Assembly: GCA_033725935.1 (NCBI GenBank)
Contig: MU867122.1
Location: forward strand, 1-64,000
Direction: 5' to 3'
DNA from: Cladorrhinum sp. PSN259
Taxonomy: Eukaryota; Ascomycota; Sordariomycetes; Sordariales; Podosporaceae
DNA: 64,000 bases
Below the pieces are notes generated by a model that was given only the letters and a program-made list of their open reading frames with translations, had not been told where the DNA came from and did no database searches. The position numbers and the translations under genes were made by a program. Every line of letters begins with the position of its first letter. The first letter of the stretch is position 1. Of this stretch, positions 10,928 to 21,898 are shown one piece after another.

Positions 10928-12180
10928 ATGGCTCCAGTTTCGGCGCCGAATCCATTGCCGCCGGATGACAACGTTGGCCCGGCCTTGTTGGCCATCAGCG
11001 GTGTGCTTATTGGCCTGGTTGTCATTACTTCGTCTCTTCGACTCTTTGTCCGCTTCTCTCTCAACGCACTCGGCCTCGATGACTATACCATGGTCCTTGT
11101 CACTGCCATGTGCATAACTCGCTTTGGTATTCAAGTCGCTCAGGTTAACGAATACGGCAATGGCAGGCATCGTTGGTATTTGACCGACGATCAGTACGTC
11201 AACAACAACATGCTGGGGTGGTACAACCAAATTTTCCTCTTCTTGAGCATGTGTCTTTTGAAGGTTTCTATTTGCCTCTTACTTCTGCGCATCAAGAAGG
11301 AGAAGGCCTTGAAGAGGTTCCTGTACGCGCTCATGGCCGGACTCTTCATTACCAATTTTGGTTGTGTAATTATCCTGTTGGCACAATGTCAGCCAATCTC
11401 GGCATACTGGACTCGCATCGGCAAGTGCTGGGACACCCGAGTCCGCATCTACGCCATTTACATAACGATTTGTTGGTGAACCCACACGGCACCCTGATGG
11501 TTGGTAGCTGACATTCGATACTAGCATACTCTCTCCTCACCGACCTTATATGCTCCCTTCTCCCCCTTTTGGTCATTCGAAATGTCCGTCTGCCCTTCAA
11601 GACCAAGGCATCGCTCTGCTGTCTTATGAGCCTGGGTCTCGTGTAAGTGTAGCCCTCGGTTAACGGATGATGGTTTTGCTAATGTTTTGTACTAGAGCAA
11701 CGGGATTCGGAGTTGCCAGGGCGGCGTCGCTAGGTTTGGTGACCACCGATCTCAGTTGTATGTTTCCCCCTGCATTATCCCATTATCAACGCTTGTCTAA
11801 TTCGTTCTCTCACCCAAGGGGCGTACTGCATTGCCGCTATTTGGTCCAACCTCGAACTCTTCCTCGGCGTAATTGCTGCGAATCTCGTGCTCTCTCGGTC
11901 CATCTACATGTTTCTGCGGTACGGCAAGGGGGGATTAAGCAACAGCGACCAGTCCAGAGGCTCTCAGTATCCTTCCCGCTTACACTACATCAATCAAAAA
12001 GACTGCGCTGATGATGCGTTTGAGCCACCTGAGCCCGGGACAGAGGGTAACGAGCGACGGCCTTCTATTCCAAAGAGCGACCGCAGCGACGTGCCTTTAA
12101 AAACAATTGGTGGCATTCATAAGACGACGGAACTTTTCATTTTAGAGGAATACCCAGCCGACACCGGGCGGAATCAATGA
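10928..12180 (+). CDS. Fungal rhodopsin-fold integral membrane protein
   Basis: Seven-helix membrane protein of the fungal 'rhodopsin domain' family (Pth11-like without a CFEM domain), a plasma-membrane class of unknown ligand. Proposed exons are 10928-11471, 11525-11642, 11696-11757 and 11819-12180 (361 aa); all phases agree. Helices are visible at about residues 15-40, 48-66, 95-120, 130-155 and later in AYSLLTDLICSLLPLLVI and the WAYCIAAIWSNLELFLG block. Family landmarks are the early LGLDDY, QPISAYW, a TD in the fifth helix, and the RAASLGLV and WSNLE region. The first intron uses a weak GTTGGT donor in my model; the stronger GTGAAC four bases on would break the frame, so this junction is the least certain. 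The hydrophilic C-tail is charged. Confidence 0.8.
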
Positions 12181-12652
12181 TGGCGCCGTGGCATACTTTG
12201 GCTCAAAATTGGGAGAAACTTTATAACTGCTGGTGTTGCGGCCTCTAGAGATTGCGATGGGTTGATGTGTGCTTTATGTGTACCAAAGTAGCAAGCTATC
12301 CGTCGTTAAATTCCAGCCCACTGCACCTCTTGTCATGGCCCGGTTATCAACTTATCACAACTGTGAGTTCGCCTCCTTCAAGCACTTGGCAGGATAGACA
12401 AATTCGCCTAGTAGTTGTCAATATGCTTTTGGCTTCTTGTTTTCATCGTGTGTTGCGGCCTCAGCATCACCGAGGCGCGATACTTTCGGTAAGACCTGCC
12501 ATAACACGATCGAAATATAGGTATGTATGTATCTATCACAGGCCATCCTCTTCGCCCCAAATCCTTGCGTTCACATCTTGATGAAGATGACCGCACAACT
12601 GATTCGGATATACTCTACTGAGACGATCCGACGATCTCCAGCTGAATCTCGT
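12181..12652. other. Intergenic, convergent 3' ends
   Basis: Between the rhodopsin-fold gene (plus) and the Nudix gene (minus). Nothing coding is recognised. Confidence 0.4.
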
Positions 12653-13195
12653 TCAAAACAATCCCAGAATTGTCCCTCTCTGCATATCATACGCAAAGTC
12701 AATCTCCCTCCCATCCGAAAACTTGCTGTTTTCTATCTCCTCCAAGGTTGCCCAATACAGATCCTGGTGTTCTTCCGGACTCAATTTCACTTTTGGCGCC
12801 TTCTTCTCGTCGTCATCTCCTTCAACCTCAACCACAAACGTAAGCTTTCGCCATCTTCCGCCGCTCCTGGCCTCCCACTCATCGGTGACATCGGCCTTTT
12901 GCAGAATCTTTGTCACCACCAATCCTGTTTCCTCGTGCACTTCACGACACACGGCGTCCAAAACAGTTCCGTCGGTTGCCTCGGCTCCACCACCTGGGAT
13001 TTCCCATTTGTGCGGAAAGCCGTCAGTTGCTGCACGCTGGATGAGGAGGACGCGACGGGAGGGTCCCTCAAAGTTGTGAAAGACGAGAGCACTGACGACC
13101 AGTCCGGCGAGGGATGGGTGCGATTTGAGATATTCGGCAGCCGGGATTGAAAATTCTTCGAGATTAGGGGAGAACGTGCACGCTGGGGCTGCCAT
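12653..13195 (-). CDS. Nudix hydrolase
   Basis: Single-exon 180-aa Nudix-fold hydrolase, expected to cleave a nucleoside diphosphate linked to another moiety. The Nudix box is complete, from GGGAEATDG through REVHEETGLV (pattern GX5EX7REUXEEXGU), at about residues 69-91, and is preceded by the usual KWEIPGG strand. The ATG at 13195 (MAAPAC) is chosen; the longer reading upstream begins with TTG. Substrate is not predictable from sequence. Fungal homologues of this size are common. Confidence 0.9.
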   Translation of the reverse strand: MAAPACTFSPNLEEFSIPAAEYLKSHPSLAGLVVSALVFHNFEGPSRRVLLIQRAATDGFPHKWEIPGGGAEATDGTVLDAVCREVHEETGLVVTKILQKADVTDEWEARSGGRWRKLTFVVEVEGDDDEKKAPKVKLSPEEHQDLYWATLEEIENSKFSDGREIDFAYDMQRGTILGLF

Positions 13196-14510
13196 CGTTG
13201 GAGTCTGAGAAATGTGCAAACTAAAATACCGGTTCCTTACAGAAAAGAAAAGTGAGGGTTACCTTGCACGGGGAATTCCAAGATATATATGTTGTTTACT
13301 TGCTGAAAGACTGACGACGTTGGACCCCGCGCCGCTATCTCAGGCTTACAGTACATGCAAGTATTTCAGGCAGACATGCAGCGGTCGTCGGACTGGAGCG
13401 CCGAAAAGCGGCTGCCTAACATGGCCAACTTCAATTACGACACAGCACGCGAGGCAGATTGTAAGCCCGTCTTTACCAACTGAGTCACAAGTATACAAGC
13501 AGACGCATGCACGCAGAGCCTCATATTTTCGATGGTGGTGGCGAAATCTTCAGGTAGCATCCGATCGTCTGCAGGTACTGGCTGGCCAGACTTTGTCCAC
13601 AACCCCGCAAGTGTTGAATTCGTGTTACAAAAGTACAGAATCAGAGTACATGTGTTTTTAACAAGGGAATTGCCTACTTGAAATTAGCCGACGGTCACGA
13701 GCATGAGCGATGAGTCAAGTGGAATAGCCTTGACCAAGTTCCACGCGGATATGGGAGAGCTAAAGCTCTTGTTGTCTGTCAAGCTCCATAAGATCGGTAT
13801 AGGCGGCTGGTGCCAGAGATAGCAGGGCCGCTGACTGCTTTTATCTACGCTTCCGCCGTAGGAGTGATCCTGACGATATTTTAGAACCTTGGGACTCGTT
13901 CTGGCGACGCGGGTATGGCGCACTGAGCAAACCACAGATGGTGGAACCCAACCAGATTGGAGAACAAAATAAATTTGAAGTGGCTGGACTTTCAACGGCA
14001 CCAAGTTGAAATACATAGACTTAAATCCTCGAGGAGTCCGGGAACTAGCATGCTTATAGAACTTTCGGAGTCGGAAATATCGGGGGACGGAAAATGGAAT
14101 AGTGTGGTTCGGTCCGAGGGTGCAACACGCAATTGCTGGATTAATTCTCGTGATTATGTACGAAGCATATGTTTTTTTGATAAACAATGGAATAACTCTT
14201 GGCCCACTTCCGCCGTCGACGGACAAGTTTGTCAAGACCGGAACGGCGGAAACAAAGCAACCATTACAAATTCCGTGTGGGGAGGGGTATTTATGTGCTT
14301 ATTAACCATTCAGTAAGCCATCCATCGAGGGGCACAGGATGGTTGAAACCGCCATATGTTGAAGTATTGCACCACTGGATCTTTCCCCGCATTCCATTTG
14401 TAACGATAATGCGAGTTATAAGTAGACATCTGAGGGTGTATAAAGCTTCCCATCTTCTCATCACACACTATCCAAATTTCAATCTCTCTTGACCAACCCC
14501 GCATACAACA
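13196..14510. other. Intergenic
   Basis: No gene recognised. A minus-strand open frame of 183 codons (13684-14235) has no family features and biased composition. A TATA-like GTATAAAG at 14437-14444 sits about 70 bases upstream of the reductase start. Confidence 0.4.
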
Positions 14511-15490
14511 ATGTCTTCCCCGATCACCAAAGTCGCCCTCGTGGGTGTAAGTGTCTCCTCCCCAACCCCCTTCCCCTTCCTCCCTCCCAACTTCACTAAC
14601 TTTTTTTTTCACAAAAGGCAACAGGAAACCTCGGCCCCTCAATCCTAAAATCCCTACTCGCCTCAAACTTCTCCGTAACAGTCCTCACCCGTCCTCAGTC
14701 AACTTCCACCGCCTCAATTCCCAAAGCCGTCACAATCAAAGAAGTAGACTACGACTCCATCCCCTCCCTGACCGCCGCCCTGGAAGGCCAACAAGCCGTA
14801 ATCAGCACCCTCGGGGCCCTGGCGCTCACAAAGCAGCTGAACCTGATCGAGGCAGCCAAGTCCGTCGGCACCGTCCAAAAGTTCATCCCGTCAGAGTTTG
14901 GCTCCGACACGACGAACCCCACCGTGGCCGCGTTCCCCGCTTACGCCTCTACAAAAGTTGTCGTGCAGAAAGCGCTCAAGGACAGCGGGCTCAACTGGAG
15001 CCTGATCTTCAACGGGCCCTTCCTCGATTGGGCGCTCAAAGTCGGGTGGGTGTTGGACGGGGAGAACAAGAAGATTGTCCTGTATGATGGCGGCGAGAGG
15101 GAGTTTAGCGCTACCACCCTGGAAGATGTGGGCAAGGCTGTCGTTGGGGTGCTGAATCACCCGGAAGAGACCAGGAACAGGAGCGTGTACGTTAACAGTG
15201 CCAAGGTCACACTGAAGGGCCTGTTGGAAAAGGCGAAGAAGGTTACGGGCACAAAGGATGAGGACTGGGAGGTCAAGGAGAAGAAGGTTGATGACCTGCT
15301 GAGCGAGGCTTGGGCCGAGCTGAAGGGGGAGAATCCGAACCCGCGCAGTTGGATATTGAAGTTTATTACGGCCAGTGTTTATGGTGCGGAGAACGGGGGA
15401 CGGTTTGAGAAGGTTGACAATGAGTTGTTGGGGGTCAAGGTGTTGAGTGACGACGAGGTCGAAGCGCTTGTTGGAAGTATCTTGGTTTGA
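14511..15490 (+). CDS. NmrA-like / isoflavone-reductase-type NAD(P) protein
   Basis: Atypical short-chain dehydrogenase of the NmrA/PCBER-like family (NAD(P)-binding reductase or redox sensor), cytosolic. Exon 1 is 14511-14546 (12 codons), the intron is 14547-14617 (GTAAGT donor, CACTAAC branch, AAG acceptor), and exon 2 is 14618-15490, giving about 302 aa. The intron splits the dinucleotide motif: KVALVG then ATGNLGPSILKSL, i.e. the GxxGxxG-type glycine loop of this family. Other landmarks are VTVLTR, the AVISTLG strand, KFIPSEFG and YASTKVVVQKAL, whose Tyr-x-x-x-Lys resembles the SDR pair. A TATA box lies about 70 bases upstream. No cluster partner shows the substrate. Confidence 0.9.
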
Positions 15491-15831
15491 TAGTTGAAGC
15501 GGGTCACGATGATCAAGATAACATTCACTTCCACTCACTGCGTTCTCGAACTTAATAAATATTCTGGCACAGGTGGTGGAAAGAATTACTTGTGCAGGTC
15601 GGGATATCCAGCATGCGTCCAAAGGAGCCAGCAATTTCTTGATAGTTGACAAAGTTTTCATGGAGCGCCAACCTCTCAAAAGGCCCAAAATGGTGTGCTC
15701 CGATCAAGCTTATCATAATTAGTTCTAGCGGGAATAAGGAGGACTGACTCGTCTTTACACCCAGCGTAATAACCGTATGCCGTCGAGTATCTGTAAAGAT
15801 CTCTCCCTGGAGCTCCCAGTTCGTCATAGCC

Positions 15832-16790
15832 TCATTCTACAATCTGCTCCATCTGTGCCTTTTCGAAGTCAGTTGGCAAGAAAGGTATCACCGCTCCCCT
15901 TGGTTGCTGCCTAGGTACTCACCAGCGGATGCATTCTTCTCCTCTTCGGTGCCGGAACAGACTGAACGCTCGATAGGCCGTTCCACTCGGCATACTCATT
16001 CAGCGATGGTGGGATGTTGTCGGTCGGGCACGGCCGCGGTTCAAACATGCCGACCTTGATCTGCTGAGAGCGCAGCGCATGGTACCTGTGCTTCTGGTAG
16101 CAATCAATGCTCACCTTGCCCGGATACGACCCGATCATGTCGTAATGAGTTTCGTGCAGCTCGCGCGCCAAGTTCGCTGCAAAGTCCTCGTGGCGCACCT
16201 TTTTGCGATTCGAGCTGTCCTCTGGGAGGTAGTAGGCGTAGTTGATTTGGCCGACCAGGTACATGGCCCACCCGGGCTTCTCCATGCACTCCTCCTCCGA
16301 CATGGACACCCAATAAATCATCACCGACGGACTCGATGAAGCGGTGCAAAGGAGGCATTGGCGGGATCGTGACGGGGACCGACGCATCAGTCAGGTCGTA
16401 GAACCAGTCGTGCGCGTCAACCAGCACTAAGGCGCCGTCGCCGTCAGTATTCTCGAGCCGGGTGCCGCCGCGGCAGAACTGGCTGTCGTTCTTGTACTTG
16501 GACCTGAGATCGGTTTCATGGTAGCCGGCGGCGATGAGGGCCTTGACGGCGGTGCCGAGGTTTTTCTTGTCCACGAGCAGGATCAGGTCAAAGACGCAAG
16601 TGTCGCTGCCGTAATACACGAGCACATCCTCAAACCAGACGACGTGGGCGATCTTCTGTTGCTGGAGGACGGCGCAAGCCTGATACCTCGTTGGTAATGC
16701 TGACTGAGACGTGGGGGCGGTCGGTGCAGTCACAGGAGGGGTTCAAGTTGTGGATGGGGCAGAGCCAGAGGAGGGCTTGCGCCTAAACAT
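15832..16790 (-). CDS. Conserved-type protein of unknown function, damaged
   Basis: A coherent protein can be followed from about 16745 to 15832, but not in one frame. The first part includes the HVVWFEDVLVYYG strand and ends FIESV. Near 16324-16327 the frame must slip by one base (the CGG in GTCGGTGATG looks like an extra G) to continue as MIYWVSMSEEEC to NRKKVRHEDFAANLA. A clean intron (15922-15859, GTGAGT donor, CTGAC branch) then leads to a short last exon ending at 15832. At the 5' end the nearest Met (16790) is separated from the body by an in-frame TGA at 16745-16743; otherwise an unseen upstream exon is needed. The WFED...FDLILLVDK layout is nucleotidyltransferase-like, but I cannot name the family. 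Confidence 0.5.
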
Positions 16791-18019
16791 TGTGGCAACC
16801 GATGCAATCGACTTGAGGGCTGATTGTCCAAGAGATATCGGCATGGTAATATCTGTGCCTGACCTGTTTTTTAGGAGGGCTGGTAACGCGAGTAATTTGA
16901 AGTCTCTAGGCCCTGGAGTGGCTATGGATTCGCGGCTAATAATACGAGTACCCAACCTTGGCAGTGGGAGCGGTTGAATAAAGGCCCGGACTTCTGGGGC
17001 TACTAAGAACTCTGAACCTTTCTTTGGTAGGAGGGGGCGAAAAGTAGATGAGAAAAGCGGACGTAGTCTTGAGAGATCCGGCCCAACTGAGACAATATAG
17101 TTTTGGCATAGCACCAGTCCCGTCTCAAGAGTTAAGATTCAAACCATATCGGATTCAGCCACGGCCTCGGAGACCTAACTACTTAAGTTGACAATGAATG
17201 TGCGCTTCGAAGTGAGTTTGGGGGTCTTTTTAACGCTGAAACTCAGCTTGTGGGCGTATTTTCAGGTTCCATGAGGTTCCATTGAAGGTTATTTCGAGAT
17301 GCGCGAGGCCCTTTAGGACTGACCACTCCAACACACATTGCTCCAAATGGCAATAATACATACCCAGAGAGTTGAAGCCATTATGATCGAATGGGAACCG
17401 TGTCCGGCAAGCTCCTCTGCTCTATTCTCCCTTTCCCCCTCAAGTTTCACACGCCTAGTTGAGCTGTTCTCGCCCCCATTGGATATCTGGTTATGTCCAT
17501 TCCGTTCTTTCCAGTACTTCCAAGCCCTGCACCGAAACCCTATCGACACTAGGAGTAGCACCCGAGTGCATGAATGGACGCTTGGCTAGCGTCGCCCTTC
17601 GGTTTGGAGGTTCAATGTTGGGTGGGCGTCAAGGTGGCTGTTCCTCCTAAAGGCGTGTGTAACCTTCATGTGTAATGAGATTGAGTTTTCAATTAGACAC
17701 TAGACCGACCGCATGGAGGAAAAAGATTAAAAACACCTTTCGTTCATCCATGAATTCTCCAGTGAGTCACTGGTACTTTTAAAACCGCTGCGGTAATACC
17801 TTTGAGCCCGGCTCAGCCCGGCTAGGGGGCCTTCCTTCCTTGCTATAGCTTCCCCGCACTGCTCCACTCTTTTCCTCTTTCTCACTCTTACTCTACAAAT
17901 ACATCCAGGTATCATTTTGACTCGCCCTTGGATTCCATGGCATGCGAACGAGAAAAAATATAAAAAAATAAAAAAAAATAAGAATAAACCCTCGATCCTT
18001 CTAATATTTTTCGCCCTAA
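16791..18019. other. Intergenic
   Basis: No supported gene. Just upstream of the phosphoesterase is an A-rich tract (about 17950-17990). The long minus-strand frame across 17912-18937 is antisense to that gene and is taken as chance. Confidence 0.4.
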
Positions 18020-18934
18020 ATGGCCAACCCCGATACAGGTAATACTCCCTCGTCGGCCGTTCCGCACGAACCAAAAGACAAGGTCACTCTTCAGGTCATG
18101 TCCGATCTCCATCTTGAGACCCCGCGGTATCGCCCCATGTACGCCCAATTCAACCCCCAGTCCAGCAGTCCCTATCTTGCTCTTCTGGGCGACATCGGCA
18201 ACGCCCATGACCCAAGGCTCTATCAGTTTCTCCGCGAAATGCTCCAGAAATTCGACGTTGTCTTCTATGTCTTGGGGAACCACGAGCCGTACTATCACGA
18301 CAGCCTTGACTTTGAAACCTGTACGCTTCAGGCTGCCTGTACCAAGATGGAAAACTTTGAGGCGTCCATCTCGACTCGCAGGGCCGCCGACGACCCCTCG
18401 CTGGGGCGGTTCGTCTTTCTCAACCGGAGGCGGTTCGACCTCTCGGACACGGTCACCCTCCTGGGCGCCACTCTCTTCTCCAACGTCAGGGATGACCAAA
18501 AGTCCACCGTTTCGCTCTTCATGTCCGACTTCTCCAACATCTCCCAGTGGACAGTGGAGGAGCACAACGCTATGCACCAGCGTGACCTGAGGTGGCTGAA
18601 CAGTACCGTCGAGACCATGATGAGGGAGGAACCCCACCGATCTGTCGTCATTCTCACCCATTTCAGCCCGACGGCGATCCCCGAGGCGAATGACCCCGAG
18701 CATGCTGACGATGAGCGAGGCGTTCAGAGCGCCTTTGTCACCAATCTGGAGAAGGATATCTGCTGGACCAGTCCACTTGTCAAAGTTTGGGCGTTTGGGC
18801 ACACCCACTTCAGCTGTGACTTTGTGGATGAGAAGACTGGCAAGAGGGTGGTGGCCAACCAGAGGGGCTACGGCATAGAAGACAGCTTTGGGTTTGATGC
18901 CTGCAAGACTGTGACTGTCCAAGATAGCCTTTAG
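18020..18934 (+). CDS. Calcineurin-like metallophosphoesterase
   Basis: Single-exon 304-aa protein of the calcineurin-like phosphoesterase superfamily, expected to be a dinuclear-metal enzyme in the cytosol. The full metal-site series is present in order: MSDLHLE (about 27-33), LLGDIGN (about 55-61), VLGNHE (about 84-89), ILTHFSP (about 213-219) and FGHTH (about 256-260). The ATG at 18020 follows an A-rich leader and an in-frame Ala-Asn start. Homologues are widespread in Pezizomycotina as uncharacterised 'Ser/Thr phosphatase-like' proteins, and the substrate is unknown. Confidence 0.92.
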   Translation: MANPDTGNTPSSAVPHEPKDKVTLQVMSDLHLETPRYRPMYAQFNPQSSSPYLALLGDIGNAHDPRLYQFLREMLQKFDVVFYVLGNHEPYYHDSLDFETCTLQAACTKMENFEASISTRRAADDPSLGRFVFLNRRRFDLSDTVTLLGATLFSNVRDDQKSTVSLFMSDFSNISQWTVEEHNAMHQRDLRWLNSTVETMMREEPHRSVVILTHFSPTAIPEANDPEHADDERGVQSAFVTNLEKDICWTSPLVKVWAFGHTHFSCDFVDEKTGKRVVANQRGYGIEDSFGFDACKTVTVQDSL

Positions 18935-19314
18935 CAACCCAATGCGGAATAAGGGGGCTGGATGCCATAGAGATGATGGAATGACATTAGATGATCCGCA
19001 TCACAAAATTAAATCATCTCAGGCTGCCCAAAAGGTCGAGCCAGTCGCTGAAACCGAGAACAGATGAATTGAAAAATGCAAGGGTAGTCGGAAGTAAGTA
19101 AGGTGCGTACCTACCTAGTTACATGCATGTGCCGGTAGACACAGATCTACTTGGAGAAATCAACAAGAGCCAGGATTTTAGGAAGGAACAATACAAAACA
19201 AAGAAAGAAAATACAGAGATATACCTTATATATGTATCCTAGGGGCTCCACATAAAGTAGTTCTAACACAATATACGCAAAAACACAGCGCGCAGCCAAT
19301 CCTTGAATCCGATC

Positions 19315-19347
<33 letters not shown>

Positions 19348-19672
19348 ATGGAACGCGATGGTACAATACTACCATTTACGTAATCTGCCAATCTCAACTC
19401 TTCCGAAGACCATTGAACCAAAAGGGAGGGGACAGCCATTTCGAGGGTGTTGGGGTAGGACCCCGTCTCCTTTAAGATAAGTTCAAATCCAGATACTTCC
19501 GAACTAGTGCCGAGACATCTTGGACCTTCTTCACCAAACTTGGGTGCTGGACCTGTTGAAGACGATATTAGAATGGCGTTCTTGATATACATATAGTCGA
19601 GAAACGAAAGCGACCCTATCCCCTGACGTAAAAAAGAAGAAAGAAAGAAAGAGAACCCTCACAGTGGTGTGA
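18935..19672. other. Intergenic, convergent 3' ends with a CAT microsatellite
   Basis: Lies between the phosphoesterase and the second dynamin relative. A (CAT)n run of nine units is at about 19315-19341 and an A/G-rich run at about 19630-19652. Nothing coding is supported. Confidence 0.5.
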
Positions 19673-21898
19673 CTAACTGGTTGTATTCTTTTTATCGCGA
19701 GCCAAAGGTGAAAAAGTGGCCCTGGGCTTTGAACTAGAGCCGGCCCCAGGGGTACCAGGTCGCGATCCCAGCGATGGCGGACGCAGGAGGGGCAAGTCTC
19801 GAGAGATAATATCTATAGAGCATGGGTGTTAACGTGGCCAATAAGATATCTCACTGGAAGGCGCTGATTGTATCCAGAACGTTCACTCACTGTTTGACTT
19901 TTGTGGTTGGTATTCCTGGCAAGCTGCCAGCACTTTTTCTAGCTTGGTGAGTTGATTCTTCAACTCATCGCGTGACTCGGTAGCGAGCCTTTGTGATTCA
20001 TTATCCGAGATGCCATACACCGTGTCGAGGTTGACAATGTTGGGGATGTCACGGACAAGGCAGTTCTCAACGGCCAAGACCGCTACGTAGTCAATGAAAA
20101 CCCTGAGCGCACTTTCGTAATAGGTTTCCATAGTGGCGACGATCTTGTTTGCGCCAAGACCGCTTGCATCGGCGTCCCCCGAAGAGCCTTCCAACCAGAG
20201 AAAAGCCTTGCCAGCTTGATGGACTGTTTGTCTGCTGATTTGGGATGGCGCTCCATAGAGCTGTTGGAAATCATATCCATGCTGGTAGTGGAGGAGCAAT
20301 TCATCAAGCCTAGCCTCCAACTCGATAGACTTTCTATCGAAGTAGGGGTCAATGTACCCTTTGATCAAGGCCTCTGCTGTTTTTGTATCACACCCGGCGG
20401 AGTGTATCACTAGCTTTTCGGCAAAGCGATGTGCAAAGTGCGTCAACAGGTCGACGTGATGCTTGGCGATTGTCTTCCAGGGCCGAATCTGGTCCCGGAA
20501 CAGGCGTAGTGCTAGGATTTCGTGGGCCGAATCTTTGGACCCAGTACCTTCATTCTCCGGGGCCATGGTTTGCAATTCGCTTTCGAGATCACCCATGGAT
20601 ACAGAAATGGGACCTTCAACGTCGTACAGCTCAACCAATGGTGCCAGGGGGCTGGATGGATCGAGCCCCTCGTCTTCATCGATATCGTCATCGTCGGGGT
20701 CATTTGCGAATCCGAACAGAATGCGCCGTCTGTGGCCTTTCGTAACCATGATATGGCTGAAAGCTCGATTGAGATTCCTTACTAATGCCCTGAACTTTTT
20801 GATGTAGCGATCCTCGTAAGATAGAGTGGAGTTGTCCGAGGATGGACTGTTAAAGAAGGAATCCGTGTAGTTATTTTGAAGGGCCTCGTCGGCCAGCTTG
20901 TGATAGCTTGAGGCAATCTTGGCCATATATTTGCGGTGATCGCCCAAGTCGTCCAGTCGACTCTTGTGTTGGATGATTAATTGACTGATCTCGCTGACCG
21001 ATTTAGGAAGCCGATGTCGGATGTTGTCCAGGAGAGCAGTGTTGATTTTCTTCTGGAGATTCTCGCTTCCCCAGTTTTGCTGCGGAATGTCAGACCAACG
21101 ACCTTCGCCGGACACATCAGGCTTGGCTTCCGTGCCGTTGGGTGTTGACTCTCGGCTCGGCGGATTGCCTGGAAGTACGTGCCACTCCTTTGGGTTGTCC
21201 AGTGGTAATTGCGACGCGCTGTCACTGAGCTTCTCGGGCCTGGTCATGACTTTGAATGTGCGGGTACGCTTTGGGTCGTGCTCTTTGATTTGATGCTCGA
21301 GTTCACTTTGGGAATTCAAGTCACCGTCCCCAGAGAAGACACCAAGAATGATGCTGCTATCTTCCTTCAAGTACTCGTTAGACAGAGGATCTCGGCGTCC
21401 CGCTGTGCTTTCGCGACAACCGCGACCGAGGTTGGCCAGTTCGACCATGGTGAGTTCGGGAAGATCTGGGCCAGAGATTTTGATTTGAAGCACTTGGTTG
21501 GTAGTGACGTTGGTCGTTGCGACGCGCATTTGTTCCTTGAGTTCATCAACGATGGCAGGAAGGGTGTCTAGAGGGAAACCGATCCGGGAGAAGCCATCGA
21601 AGGGCTGGTCTGGGGCGATGACATGGACTTTGGTTTGTTTTGTCGGTTTAAGCGCAAGCTCAGTGGTAAAACTGGTCCGAAGTTGGAGGATGACAGGGAA
21701 AGGAATCCGAGAGAGAGATTCCAGGACGATTTCGTTGCATTCAAACGTGGTACCAACAAGAACGACGCGGGGAGCTTTGATAGGTTTGCTGAGTGGGAGC
21801 TTGTTTAACTGATTCAGAGTTTCTCGTAGGCTTTCTAATACTTTGGCGTCGTCGGTTGTGTCCTGTCTGCCTTTGGCCTGTGCCTTTGATGGCGCCAT
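19673..21898 (-). CDS. Dynamin-like protein with degenerate GTPase motifs
   Basis: Dynamin-superfamily relative that appears to be a pseudo-GTPase. Exon 1 is 21898-19891, the intron is 19890-19813 (GTGAGT donor, TAG acceptor, 78 nt), and exon 2 is 19812-19673; phases agree and give 715 aa. Exon 2 adds a basic Ser/Pro-rich tail (LLRPPSLGSRPGTPG). The ATG at 21898 (MAPSKAQAKG) is preferred over an upstream in-frame Met. The dynamin layout is recognisable: VVLVGTTFECNEIVLESLSR replaces VxGxxSSGKSSVLEAxSG, so the P-loop Lys and Ser are gone. Switch II reads MVELANLG instead of the DLPG motif, and the G4 position reads TRPEKL instead of TKPD. A stalk-like region and a divergent GED follow. The 700-codon open frame argues for selection, not decay. 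Confidence 0.8.

Noticed and set aside
13684..14235. 183-codon minus-strand ORF
   Set aside because: No recognisable motif, no intron logic or promoter, and atypical composition; left as intergenic.
14891..15688. 265-codon minus-strand ORF
   Set aside because: Antisense to the NmrA-like gene; shadow frame.
17912..18937. 341-codon minus-strand ORF
   Set aside because: Fully antisense to the well-supported phosphoesterase, with no family motif.
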